Positions 1-8,587 of a stretch of 64,000 nucleotides of DNA are shown here, in pieces; within the stretch, counting starts at the first letter, position 1; each line of letters begins with the position of its first letter. Location: positions 1-64,000 of the forward strand of contig JAEWMT010000052.1 of the NCBI GenBank assembly GCA_023393095.1. The letters are read 5' to 3'. Source of the DNA: Bacillota bacterium. Its GTDB lineage: Bacteria > Bacillota > Clostridia > Lachnospirales > Lachnospiraceae. The notes below the pieces were generated by a model that ran no database searches, was not told the origin of the DNA, and was given only the letters and a program-made list of their open reading frames with translations. The position numbers and the translations under genes are program-made.

Positions 1-71
1 GCCTTCAACCATTCTTCTTTCAGGATATTCAGAAATTTATCTTTGTTTGAAATCAATTCCAGTAATATCAT
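1..71 (-). CDS. 5' end of an unidentified gene, cut by the window edge
   Basis: Only about 23 codons are visible, beginning MILLELISNKDKFL and running off the left edge, so no function can be given. The start is set by an AAAGGTGG ribosome site just upstream; an in-frame ATG at 89 has no such site in front of it. A strong promoter lies at 104-132 on the same strand. The short helical, Leu/Lys-rich N-terminus would fit many small cytoplasmic proteins or regulators. Confidence 0.5.
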   Translation of the reverse strand, partial: MILLELISNKDKFLNILKEEWLK

Positions 72-103
72 CGGTTCCACCTTTGCCATAATTTGATAGA
101 AAC

Positions 104-132
104 ATTATAACATATACATATTTTTGCTTCAA
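104..132 (-). promoter_or_regulatory. Sigma-A promoter for the left-edge gene
   Basis: Read on the minus strand, TTGAAG and TATAAT are separated by 17 bases, and the start codon follows about 30 bases after the -10 box. Confidence 0.65.
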
Positions 133-183
133 CGAAGTCTTTCTTTATAAAAATTAGGTTGTGAGATAGGCTTTACACTTCCT

Positions 184-218
184 CTTGTTTAGGTTTAAAG
201 TTTGCTGTATTTACTCCC
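184..218. repeat. Left arm of an inverted repeat flanking the Big_2 gene
   Basis: The core GTTTAAAGTTTGCT (193-206) is exactly inverted at 1273-1286. Similarity extends on both sides (TATTTAyTCC inside, a TTGTTT/TGTTTT stretch outside), giving imperfect arms of about 35 bases. The arms bracket the gene at 231-1238 and little else. Confidence 0.6.
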
Positions 219-230
219 TGATTAGATTAG

Positions 231-1238
231 TTATTCAGTTACTTGAACCGTACATTTTACCTTAGTACCATCCTCGGCTGCATAGATATAGGCTTTGCCT
301 TTTCGTTTGGCAGTAATTTTACCATTCGAACTGATGATAACAACATTGGTGTTACTAGAAGACCAGACAGGAATATTACCGGAAGAGATGTTGGCCTTAA
401 TCTCGGCACTTTCCCCTTTCTTTAAAGTGATTATTTCTTTGCTTAAGGTGATTTCCGGTTTCATTACAGTGATATCGCAGGTTGCTTTGACACCATCAAC
501 TGTCGCGGTAATGGTTGCGGTACCATTTTTAATGGCAGTAATGCTACCATCAGCATCTACAATGGCTACGCTCTTTTTATTGGATTTCCAGGCAGGAGTA
601 ATATGAGAGGATACGGTTGCTGATAGCTTAAACTTTTGACCTCGGTATAAGCTGGCTGTGGTTTGATTGAGCTTAACCGTGGGAGCTTTCACTGTAAAAT
701 TACATTCTACAATTGTACCGTTAGCTTTCGCTGTGATTATGGTGTTCCCGGGCTTTAATCCGGTTACTGTACCATATTTGTCTACGGCGGCAATACTACT
801 TCTGCGGCTTTTCCAGGTGACGGGAGAATGATTGGAGGTAGTAGCAGATAGCTTGAAGGTCTCGCCACGTTCTATGGAAGCACTTACTGCACTGATAGTA
901 ATCACCGTATTTTTAACGGTTATGTAGCAGTTAGCCTCTGCATCCTTGATTTTGGCTGTGATTACAGCAGAACCGGCTTTCTTAGCAGTAACAATCCCAT
1001 AGGTATTCACCGATGCAATCGTAGAATTGCTGCTTTTCCAACTTGGTTTCTTTCCGTTAGAGGTGAGAGCGAGCAGATAGGCTTCTTCTCCAATATTAAG
1101 TGTTGATTTGTACTGTGAAAGTATGATGAACGATAACGACTCACCGGCTTTGGCCGGGATAGGCTGAAATAATATGGCTGATGTGATAATAGAGATACAA
1201 AGTAATACAGAAATTAAGATTTTTTTAAAATGTGGCAT
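231..1238 (-). CDS. Secreted protein with about four Big_2 (Ig-like) repeats
   Basis: A 335-residue exported surface protein. The N-terminus (MPHFKKILISVLLCISIITS, then a PAKAGE cleavage region) is a signal peptide. It is followed by about four tandem bacterial Ig-like Big_2 units, each with a W-K/S-S-S-N-x-x-x-A/V-V/I-x-x-x-G-x-I/V-T pattern and ending in an ITV/TVK strand. No enzyme, SLH or sortase motif is visible, so adhesion or matrix spacing is the best guess, by analogy to other Big_2 proteins. The start is chosen because GGAGG sits five bases before this ATG; an upstream in-frame ATG at 1277 has no ribosome site. It lies between inverted repeats and is transcribed alone. Confidence 0.8.
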   Translation of the reverse strand: MPHFKKILISVLLCISIITSAILFQPIPAKAGESLSFIILSQYKSTLNIGEEAYLLALTSNGKKPSWKSSNSTIASVNTYGIVTAKKAGSAVITAKIKDAEANCYITVKNTVITISAVSASIERGETFKLSATTSNHSPVTWKSRRSSIAAVDKYGTVTGLKPGNTIITAKANGTIVECNFTVKAPTVKLNQTTASLYRGQKFKLSATVSSHITPAWKSNKKSVAIVDADGSITAIKNGTATITATVDGVKATCDITVMKPEITLSKEIITLKKGESAEIKANISSGNIPVWSSSNTNVVIISSNGKITAKRKGKAYIYAAEDGTKVKCTVQVTE

Positions 1239-1260
1239 AAGTTCCTCCATTCGTAAAACA

Positions 1261-1296
1261 GAGGAATAAATAAGCAAACTTTAAACAAAACAGGAT
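1261..1296. repeat. Right arm of the inverted repeat flanking the Big_2 gene
   Basis: AGCAAACTTTAAAC at 1273-1286 is the exact reverse complement of 193-206. The arm lies in the 5' untranslated region of the Big_2 gene, upstream of its ribosome site. Confidence 0.6.
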
Positions 1297-1400
1297 GACT
1301 GTATTTGCAACTCATCCTACCTTAGTATAGCATTTGCACCATATAATGTAAATGAAAAAATGTGACTTAGATGTTATAGGTTTTCAAGGTAATACAATAA

Positions 1401-1609
1401 GGCTGTCGCAAAATAACCTTCAGTAATATAAGGTACCCGGCATAATCTCCTTAATGCACTGTTTGGAAGACATGTTCTTGATTTTGTATGTCATATACGA
1501 ACATTTATGTACGAATATGACATACAAAACTCTGAATGTGTCTTCCAATCTGTGTGTGTGGAGATTATGTCGGGTACCTTATATCATATACGTCAAAAAT
1601 GCGACAGCC
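1401..1609. mobile_element. 209-bp palindromic intergenic element, long form
   Basis: The perfect terminal inverted repeats are GGCTGTCGCA (1401-1410) and TGCGACAGCC (1600-1609). The arms continue to match inward: AATATAAGGTACC, a CATAATCTCC block, TTGGAAGACA against TGTCTTCCAA, and TTTTGTATGTCATAT against ATGACATACAAAA. Almost the whole length can therefore fold into one long hairpin. There is no coding capacity, and no target-site duplication was recognised. A shorter relative lies at 47481-47593. This looks like a non-autonomous MITE- or REP-type element; it also sits where a murF terminator would be expected, 18 bases after the stop. Confidence 0.75.
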
Positions 1610-1627
1610 CCATCTCTTAACCTGGAG

Positions 1628-3019
1628 CTATTGTAAAGCTTCTACGATCTGTTCAAAGCCCATGAAATGTGAAGCTTTAACGAGAATGGTATCATTCTCC
1701 AAAATTAAGGATGGAATTTGCAGAATAAACTCTTCGCGTGTCTCAAAGTAGTAAAGCTTGCTATCGATCTGTGTATTCTCTTCTACCTTTGCTTTATGTA
1801 AAGCTTGTGCAGCACCTTCATACATATATCTTGAGAGTTTTCCAATACAGATTAAAAGATCCGTCTTTCCAGCTGCATACCCGCCAACTTCTTGATGCAA
1901 GGCTGATTCATTACTGCCCAGCTCACCCATATCACCAAGGATGGCAACTTTTCTGGTATCTGCCATGGAGAGGAGATCTATGGCAGCTTTCATTGAAACA
2001 GGATTTGCATTATAACAGTCATCAATGATCGTATAATTTTCATGACGTATGATATTGCTTCTTCCGCCAAGAGGTTTGACAGAAGCAATTCCGAGTGCAA
2101 TCTCTTCTTCTGAAAGCCCAAGTAAAGAGCCGACCGAAGTGGCAGCCAGAGCATTAAATACCATATGTTCACCCGGCAGGGGAATATTAGCGTGAATGAT
2201 TTCACCGCCCAGATGAATCTCGCAGATACTACCAAACAATCCTTTTGATTTAATTCGTGTTGCATAAATCTCATTACTGGTACCCAATCCGAATCTGACC
2301 GGTTGATAACCTTTCACATCCTTAATGGTAGCCAGCATATCATCATCACCATTAATGCATACCCGTCCATTCTCATTCATAAAGTCAAAGATCTCGGTCT
2401 TGGCTTTCAAAATTCCCTCACGCGAACCTAGGTTTTCCAGATGACATTGACCGATGTTGGTAATGACACAGATGTCCGGTTTCGCAATCTCACTTAAGCG
2501 GTGCATTTCGCCAAAATCACTGATACCCATTTCCAATACAGCCACTTCGTGTTCATCCTGAATTCTTAATATCGTAAGCGGCATACCTATTTCGTTATTA
2601 AAATTTCCTTCTGTTTTTAAAACATTATATTTTTTAGAAAGAACACTGCTGATAAATTCTTTCGTACTGGTTTTGCCAACACTGCCTGTAATACCAACAA
2701 CCTTAATTGCAAGCTGCATACGATACCATTTGGCAATATCCTTAAGAGCCTGAAAGCTGTCCTTGACAAGAATACAACAACCTTTAGGCTCTGCTGGTAC
2801 TCTCTCACAGATAACAGCCAAAGCACCTTTCTCAAAAGAAGAGTTAATAAAATCGTGACCATCCACACGTTCACCTACGGTTGCGATAAACAAAAAATCC
2901 TTTTCCACTTTTCTTGAATCCACAACAACGCCGGTTATTTCCTTTGTAGTACGGTTTCCGTTATCAAACATTTGACCGCCGCATGCGTCGGCGATTTGAG
3001 CCAAGGTCATGTTTTTCAT
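1628..3019 (-). CDS. murF: UDP-N-acetylmuramoyl-tripeptide--D-alanyl-D-alanine ligase
   Basis: This cytoplasmic ligase uses ATP to add D-Ala-D-Ala to UDP-MurNAc-tripeptide, the last soluble step of peptidoglycan precursor synthesis. The 463 residues have the Mur ligase layout: an N-terminal substrate domain with VDSRKVEKD, the ATP-binding loop GITGSVGKTST (about 109-119), a central domain with EMGISDFGEM and TNIGQCHLENLGS, and a C-terminal domain with the DDCYNANPVSM motif typical of MurF. Length is normal. The start has GGAGG five bases upstream. It lies 12 bases after ddl, which makes its D-Ala-D-Ala substrate, so the two form a functional operon. Confidence 0.96.
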   Translation of the reverse strand: MKNMTLAQIADACGGQMFDNGNRTTKEITGVVVDSRKVEKDFLFIATVGERVDGHDFINSSFEKGALAVICERVPAEPKGCCILVKDSFQALKDIAKWYRMQLAIKVVGITGSVGKTSTKEFISSVLSKKYNVLKTEGNFNNEIGMPLTILRIQDEHEVAVLEMGISDFGEMHRLSEIAKPDICVITNIGQCHLENLGSREGILKAKTEIFDFMNENGRVCINGDDDMLATIKDVKGYQPVRFGLGTSNEIYATRIKSKGLFGSICEIHLGGEIIHANIPLPGEHMVFNALAATSVGSLLGLSEEEIALGIASVKPLGGRSNIIRHENYTIIDDCYNANPVSMKAAIDLLSMADTRKVAILGDMGELGSNESALHQEVGGYAAGKTDLLICIGKLSRYMYEGAAQALHKAKVEENTQIDSKLYYFETREEFILQIPSLILENDTILVKASHFMGFEQIVEALQ

Positions 3020-3031
3020 GTGTACCTCCGA

Positions 3032-4072
3032 TTATAGATATTTGTTTAAGGATATTTCCAGAATCTTTTCACATAATGCTTCAAAATTTATTCCAATTGC
3101 TTTTGCTTCCTGAGGAATCAAAGAGGTGGGGGTCATTCCAGGAAGGGTATTTGCCTCCAAACAGAAGATTTCATTCATATCATTCAGCATAAAGTCCATA
3201 CGTGCATAGGTTTTCAGACGCAGGGCAGTGAAAACATCTTCAGCAATCTGCTGCATTTTCGCGGTAGTATCTGCATCTAATACGGCTGGACAGGTTTCAA
3301 CGGTACTGCCTGCCTGATATTTGTTTTTATAATCATAAAATCCTTCTAACGGAGCTATTTCGATAATGGGAAGAGCTTTTCCATCAATTACGCCGACGGA
3401 GAATTCCCTTCCTTTAATATACTGTTCGATAATAACATCAGTACCGTAGGTAAAGGCATTACCAAGAGATTCCTCCATTTCAGCCGCAGTATTGACAATT
3501 GATACACCGACACTGGAGCCTCCATTACAGACCTTTACCACGCAGGGGTATGTACTCCATTCATAGGCTTCTCCTTTTCTAACGTGTATTCCGTTTGGTG
3601 TGGGTATGTGATAGTAACTGAATATTTCCTTTGTTATGGCTTTGTCCATTGCAAGGGCGCTGCTGGTATAATCGGTTCCGGTATACTTAATTCCCATTAA
3701 ATCAAAGGCTGCCTGAATCTTGCCATCTTCACCGTTCTCACCGTGCAATGCCAGAAATACGATATCAGCCAGACTACAGATATCAATAACTCCGGGACCA
3801 AAGTAATTATTGGAATTACCCTTTCTCATAGCTTTTATTTGATTGATATCTGGATTATTTTCCTTAATAGCGCTGATGTTAGCTGCCCAGTCCCTATTTA
3901 CATCAAAAATATTTAAACCAAGTGAATTAGCATCACCGTCATATCCCAAATAAACATCAAGTAAAACCACTTGATGACCATTACTCTTTAAAGCCTGATA
4001 TATCATAGTACCGGTTACTAACGAAACATCTCTTTCTGTGCTGGTTCCTCCTGCCAAAACTACTATTTTCAT
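3032..4072 (-). CDS. ddl: D-alanine--D-alanine ligase
   Basis: An ATP-grasp enzyme that joins two D-alanines to form the dipeptide used by MurF. The 346 residues show the family motifs: GGTSTERDVSLVTG at the N-terminus, LHGENGEDG, the GGSSVGVSIV ATP-grasp loop, and the metal-binding EANTLPGMTPTSL near the C-terminus. The start at MKIVVLAGG is preferred because AGAGAGG precedes it by eight bases; the in-frame ATG eight codons upstream has no ribosome site. It is the first gene of the minus-strand ddl-murF pair. Confidence 0.95.
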   Translation of the reverse strand: MKIVVLAGGTSTERDVSLVTGTMIYQALKSNGHQVVLLDVYLGYDGDANSLGLNIFDVNRDWAANISAIKENNPDINQIKAMRKGNSNNYFGPGVIDICSLADIVFLALHGENGEDGKIQAAFDLMGIKYTGTDYTSSALAMDKAITKEIFSYYHIPTPNGIHVRKGEAYEWSTYPCVVKVCNGGSSVGVSIVNTAAEMEESLGNAFTYGTDVIIEQYIKGREFSVGVIDGKALPIIEIAPLEGFYDYKNKYQAGSTVETCPAVLDADTTAKMQQIAEDVFTALRLKTYARMDFMLNDMNEIFCLEANTLPGMTPTSLIPQEAKAIGINFEALCEKILEISLNKYL

Positions 4073-4432
4073 CGATAAATCCTCTCTTCCTATCATTGTA
4101 AAACTGTATTATGAACAGTATAACGTATCGTTTCATACAAGTAAAGTTAATAAAGTGCTCTAATTATATAAATTAGTGGTATAATGCCCATGCCAATATT
4201 GATAATAAAAAATGAAAAATAACCAATTGATAAATAGCAGATAATAACCTAATTAATATTATAATTGATAATACACTATAATTTGAAGCTGATTAAAGGA
4301 ATTTGAATAATTAAGAAAATTTTAGTTAAATTTATATACTAAATAATTCTATTATTATTGTAAAAATACACTAGTCAATGTTATAATTAAATTAACGGTC
4401 AAGCCGTAAAAAAAACTTGGGAGGAATTAGAA
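4073..4432. other. Divergent intergenic region, ddl to BMP lipoprotein
   Basis: Very AT-rich. It holds the BMP promoter at 4358-4387 and presumably the ddl promoter. No riboswitch-like conserved core was recognised here. Confidence 0.5.
4358..4387 (+). promoter_or_regulatory. Promoter of the BMP-type transporter operon
   Basis: TTGTAA and TATAAT are separated by 18 bases, about 45 bases before the lipoprotein start codon, which itself has a GGGAGGA ribosome site. Confidence 0.55.
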
Positions 4433-5656
4433 ATGAAAAAAATTCTTGCAATTATTTTGACTCTTACAATGGCCTGCATGCTATTAACTGGCTGTGGTAC
4501 TAAGAGTAATGACAAAGTCGGAGATAATCTCAAAGGTACTGGAAGTAAAAACGATACAACATCCGAAGGTAGTGATACCAGCAAAAGTGAAGACGGAAAA
4601 TATGAAATCGCAATGATTACTGATAAGGGTAATATTGATGACAAATCCTTCAATCAGGGTACTTGGGAAGGTGTTAAGAAATTTGCTGAAGAAAACAAAA
4701 TATCTCATCAGTACATCAAACCGGAAGAAGCATCCGATGTTGGTTACCTGAAAGCAATTGATAATGCAGTTGCTGCCGGAGCTAAGGTGGTTGTAACACC
4801 TGGTTACCTTTTTGAGGTTCCGGTATTTACAGCTCAGACAAAATATCCTGAAGTAAAATTCATTATTCTGGATGGACAGCCTCATACCGCTGATTATAAG
4901 ACCTATAAGACAGAATCCAATGTTGCATGCGTTTTGTATAACGAAGAACAGTCTGGTTACCTTGCTGGATATGCAGCAGTAAAAGACGGCTTTACAAAAC
5001 TTGGATTTATGGGTGGTATGGCAGTACCTGCAGTTCAGGCCTATGGTTATGGATACCTTCAGGGTGCTAATGCTGCTGCTACAGATATGAACCTTGCTGA
5101 TGCTGCTGTTCATTGTATCTATCATTATACCGGTGACTTTGCTGAAACTGATACAAATAAAGCAGCTGCTAAGACAATGTATCAGGAAGGAACAGAAGTT
5201 ATCTTTGCATGTGGTGGATCTGTTGGTAAGAGCGTAATGAGCGCAGCAAAAGAAGCAAATGCAAAGGTAATTGGTGTTGATGTTGACCAGAGATATGACA
5301 GTGATACAGTAATCACCTCCGCAATGAAGGGTCTGGGAGCATCTGTTATTACAGTTCTTGAATCTATTTATAAAACTAATAAGTGGACAGACTATGCTGG
5401 AAAGACTACTTATTTCAATGCATCAAATAATGGTGTAGGTCTTCCTACTGTAGTAATCGGTGATGAAAAAGGGAATGCATTTGATAGATTTAAGACCTTT
5501 GATAAAGCGGCATATGATGCAGTTTATAAAACACTTTCCGATGGAACAGCTAAGCCTATTCGTGAAATTAAAATTAAGGATAAATCAGGCGTTGCAACAG
5601 CTGATGAGCTTGTAAGCGGATTAAATCTTAAGAAGGTTACAATTGAAACCAGATAA
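4433..5656 (+). CDS. BMP-family substrate-binding lipoprotein (nucleoside-type ABC importer)
   Basis: The extracytoplasmic binding component of an ABC importer. The N-terminus is a lipoprotein signal with lipobox LTGC (Cys21). A Ser/Thr/Asp-rich tether follows, then the BMP (Med/PnrA-like) fold, with AMITDKGNIDDKSFNQGTWEG, FIILDGQPH and the IFACGGSVGKSVMSAAKE stretch. Members of this family bind purine nucleosides (PnrA, BmpA), and the genes downstream match the RnsB/NupO-NupP-NupQ class. Nucleosides are the likeliest ligand, but the specificity is inferred. Its 407 residues are a little longer than usual because of the tether. A long hairpin separates it from the ATPase gene, which would allow extra synthesis of the binding protein. 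Confidence 0.88.
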   Translation: MKKILAIILTLTMACMLLTGCGTKSNDKVGDNLKGTGSKNDTTSEGSDTSKSEDGKYEIAMITDKGNIDDKSFNQGTWEGVKKFAEENKISHQYIKPEEASDVGYLKAIDNAVAAGAKVVVTPGYLFEVPVFTAQTKYPEVKFIILDGQPHTADYKTYKTESNVACVLYNEEQSGYLAGYAAVKDGFTKLGFMGGMAVPAVQAYGYGYLQGANAAATDMNLADAAVHCIYHYTGDFAETDTNKAAAKTMYQEGTEVIFACGGSVGKSVMSAAKEANAKVIGVDVDQRYDSDTVITSAMKGLGASVITVLESIYKTNKWTDYAGKTTYFNASNNGVGLPTVVIGDEKGNAFDRFKTFDKAAYDAVYKTLSDGTAKPIREIKIKDKSGVATADELVSGLNLKKVTIETR

Positions 5657-5772
5657 TTTTTGAATGTAAAATAACTACTGAATGGACAAGGCTTTATAGA
5701 AGCAGTTGATTTTAATTATGTCAACAACTGAAACATTTATATGTGCTCAGCTGTTATGAATAAGAGCCTAAA

Positions 5773-5838
5773 AAAGGGCTTTTGCAAATCGCCTATCTGC
5801 ATGATATGATCATGAGTTATCATTTGCAAAAGCCCTTT
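5773..5838 (+). terminator. Strong hairpin between binding-protein and ATPase genes
   Basis: A perfect 17-bp stem, AAAGGGCTTTTGCAAAT with its complement ending AAAAGCCCTTT. The T-run is short, so partial termination or mRNA 3'-end protection is likely, leaving some read-through to the ATPase gene. Confidence 0.7.
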
Positions 5839-5864
5839 ATAATAAAGAAAACAGTGAGGTAAAC

Positions 5865-7412
5865 ATGGAAAATTATATTATTGAGATGCTTCACATAACG
5901 AAGGAATTTCCGGGGATTGTTGCTAATGATGACATTACCCTTCAATTAAGAAAGGGCGAGATTCATGCCCTGCTTGGAGAGAATGGTGCAGGTAAATCTA
6001 CACTGATGAGTGTATTATTCGGACTTCATCAGGCGGAAAAAGGAGAAATTAAAAAGAACGGGAATACAGTTAAAATCAATAATCCCAATGATGCCAATGC
6101 ATTAGGTATTGGTATGGTACATCAACATTTCAAGCTGGTTGAGATATTTACAGTTTTAGAAAATATTATTCTTGGTGTTGAGCCCAGTAAAATGGGCTTT
6201 CTACAGAAAAAAGAAGCAAGGGAGAAAGTTTTAACACTTAGTAAGCAGTATGGACTGCAGATTGATCCTGATGCATTAATCGAGAGAATATCGGTTGGTA
6301 TGCAGCAGAGGGTGGAAATACTTAAGATGCTTTACCGCGATAATGAAATCCTTATTTTTGATGAGCCTACGGCAGTATTAACCCCGCAGGAAATTGATGA
6401 GCTCATGGATATCATGCGTGGTTTTGCAAAAGAAGGCAAATCAATTCTTTTTATCACCCATAAACTGAATGAGATCATGTCGGTAGCAGATCGCTGTACG
6501 GTACTTCGCAAGGGGAAATGCATCGGCACTGTTGAAATAAAGGATACCACAAAGGAAGAATTGTCCCGTATGATGGTTGGAAGGGATGTAAGCTTTAAAG
6601 TGGATAAGAAAGAGCAGGAAGCTGGTGATGTAGTACTTTCCTTAAATAATGTCACAGTCACATCTAGGACAAGTAAAAAGAGTGTGGTAAAGGATGTTTC
6701 CTTTGAGGTTAGGGCAGGAGAAATTGTATGTCTTGCCGGCATTGAAGGTAACGGCCAATCGGAATTGATAGCTGCCATTACCGGGCTAGAAAAAATGCAA
6801 AGGGGAGAAGTTACTCTCTGTGGCAAAAATATCACAAAAGCTCCTATACGAAGTCGTTATAAAACAGGTATCAGTCATATTCCAGAAGACCGCCAGAAAC
6901 ATGGACTGGTACTTGATTATTCCTTAGAAGATAATCTGGTTCTGCAAAGATACTGGCAGCCAGAATTTGAGAAAGCCGGGTTCATTAAATCACAGGCAGT
7001 CAGAGTATATGCGGAAGGTTTGATTAATCAATATGACATTAGGAGCGGAGAGGGGGCAACTACGATTGTCCGTGGTATGTCCGGTGGTAATCAGCAGAAG
7101 GCAATCATAGCACGTGAGCTTGATAAGGAACATCAACTTCTTGTTGCAGTTCAGCCAACCCGTGGTCTTGACGTTGGTGCAATTGAATTCATTCACAAAC
7201 AGCTTGTAGCAACGCGGGATGCCGGTAAAGCGGTTTTACTGATGTCACTTGAATTGGATGAAGTCATGAATGTCAGTGACCGGATTCTTGTTATGTATGA
7301 AGGGGAAATCGTTGGAGAACTTAATCCGAAGGAAACAACAGTTCAAGAACTTGGTTTATATATGTCAGGTGCAAAAAGAAACTATGTAAAGGAGGCTGCA
7401 TATGAACAGTAA
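5865..7412 (+). CDS. Nucleoside-type ABC importer ATP-binding protein (two ABC domains)
   Basis: This 515-residue protein powers the BMP-dependent importer. The first ABC domain has Walker A GENGAGKST, Q-loop MVHQHFK, signature SVGMQQRVE and Walker B LIFDEPTAVLTPQE. The second has the degenerate loop GIEGNGQSE, signature SGGNQQKA and the QPTRGLDVGA segment. One canonical and one degenerate site is normal for the RbsA/NupO (YufO) class. The ribosome site is GAGGT. It overlaps the next gene by 11 bases, indicating translational coupling with the permease. Confidence 0.93.
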   Translation: MENYIIEMLHITKEFPGIVANDDITLQLRKGEIHALLGENGAGKSTLMSVLFGLHQAEKGEIKKNGNTVKINNPNDANALGIGMVHQHFKLVEIFTVLENIILGVEPSKMGFLQKKEAREKVLTLSKQYGLQIDPDALIERISVGMQQRVEILKMLYRDNEILIFDEPTAVLTPQEIDELMDIMRGFAKEGKSILFITHKLNEIMSVADRCTVLRKGKCIGTVEIKDTTKEELSRMMVGRDVSFKVDKKEQEAGDVVLSLNNVTVTSRTSKKSVVKDVSFEVRAGEIVCLAGIEGNGQSELIAAITGLEKMQRGEVTLCGKNITKAPIRSRYKTGISHIPEDRQKHGLVLDYSLEDNLVLQRYWQPEFEKAGFIKSQAVRVYAEGLINQYDIRSGEGATTIVRGMSGGNQQKAIIARELDKEHQLLVAVQPTRGLDVGAIEFIHKQLVATRDAGKAVLLMSLELDEVMNVSDRILVMYEGEIVGELNPKETTVQELGLYMSGAKRNYVKEAAYEQ

Positions 7413-8583
7413 TTTATCTTCTTCCAGACCCAATACAGCCTTAAACAGATTCTTTCGAAGTAAAGCGATTACCGGTATTTCAGCAGCACTGCTTGCGATT
7501 ATACTTGGACTAATCTTTGGCTTTATCGTTATGATAATAGCAAGCCCCGATAAGGCTTTAGCAGGCTTTGGCAAGATGATCACCGGGGGCTTTAGCCGAT
7601 TCGGGGATGTATTCTATTTTGCTACACCGATTTTAATGACAGGTCTTTCCGTTGGTTTTGCATTTAAAATGGGATTATTTAATATCGGTGCATCAGGTCA
7701 GTATACCATGGGAATGTTTTTTGCCATGTATGTAGGATTCATGTGGAAGCTTCCAGCCGGAATTCACTGGGTTGTATGTGTACTAGCTGGAATGATTGGC
7801 GGAATGCTTTGGGGTTTAATACCCGGAATCTTAAAGGCGTTACTGAATGTACATGAGGTTATTTCTTCGATTATGTTTAACTATATCGGAATGTATATAG
7901 TCGATATGCTGATAACTGGAAGTGCTGCGATGTATGTATCTTCCACAGCTAGAACAGCATATCTGCCGACCTCTTCACAACTTCCGTCACTCGGGATCAA
8001 AAATTCAAGTGTTAATATTTCCATTATAATTGCGATCGTGATAGCAATTTTATTATTTATTATTCTGAACAAGACAACCTTTGGTTATGAACTCAGGGCA
8101 ACCGGTTTTAATAAATTTGCAAGTAAATATGCCGGAATGAATGATAAGAAGAATACCATTCTGACTATGGTAATCGCAGGAGCACTCTCTGGACTCGGTG
8201 GTGCGTTTGCAATCTTAGCACCCTCTGAAATCATAGGAAGCAGTATGACCTATGAGCCGATTAATATCATAGCAGCGAATGGCTTCAATGGTATTGCTGT
8301 TGCGTTACTTGGTGGCTCCAATCCAATCGGAATTATATTCTCGGCACTATTTATCTCCCATATCCAAAGGGGAGGTACCGTAGTAAGTAGTTTATTCGGA
8401 TTTAAGCCGGAAATTATTGATGTGGTAATCGCTGTTATTATTTATTTCTCATCCTTTGCAATGATTATGAATGCAGCTTTAGCTAGATTCATCAAGAGCA
8501 GAAGGAGAAAACAAGAATTAATAAATACAAATGATAGTAACAATGCTACTAATGAAATTAAAAATACAGGGAAGGGGGCATAG
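7402..8583 (+). CDS. ABC importer permease, NupP/YufP-like
   Basis: An integral membrane subunit of 393 residues with about 8-10 hydrophobic segments and the BPD_transp_2 family signatures: FKMGLFNIGASGQYTMG near the N-terminus and ELRATGFNKFASKYAGMN about two-thirds along. These are typical of nucleoside/BMP importers. GGAGG lies six bases before the start, inside the end of the ATPase gene. The tail is Asn/Lys-rich and hydrophilic. It should pair with the smaller permease downstream as a heterodimer. Confidence 0.92.
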   Translation: MNSNLSSSRPNTALNRFFRSKAITGISAALLAIILGLIFGFIVMIIASPDKALAGFGKMITGGFSRFGDVFYFATPILMTGLSVGFAFKMGLFNIGASGQYTMGMFFAMYVGFMWKLPAGIHWVVCVLAGMIGGMLWGLIPGILKALLNVHEVISSIMFNYIGMYIVDMLITGSAAMYVSSTARTAYLPTSSQLPSLGIKNSSVNISIIIAIVIAILLFIILNKTTFGYELRATGFNKFASKYAGMNDKKNTILTMVIAGALSGLGGAFAILAPSEIIGSSMTYEPINIIAANGFNGIAVALLGGSNPIGIIFSALFISHIQRGGTVVSSLFGFKPEIIDVVIAVIIYFSSFAMIMNAALARFIKSRRRKQELINTNDSNNATNEIKNTGKGA

Positions 8584-8587
8584 AAGG

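Noticed and set aside
1454..1751. Small open frames within the palindromic element and murF 3' end
   Set aside because: They lie in a self-complementary intergenic element or antisense to murF and have no ribosome sites.
4073..4432. A purine riboswitch before the nucleoside-type importer
   Set aside because: The three-stem purine aptamer core could not be found; only a plain promoter was seen.
4484..5125. A 213-codon frame antisense to the BMP lipoprotein gene
   Set aside because: Cys/Phe/Ser-rich composition is typical of a reversed coding strand, there is no family resemblance, and it opposes a clear gene.
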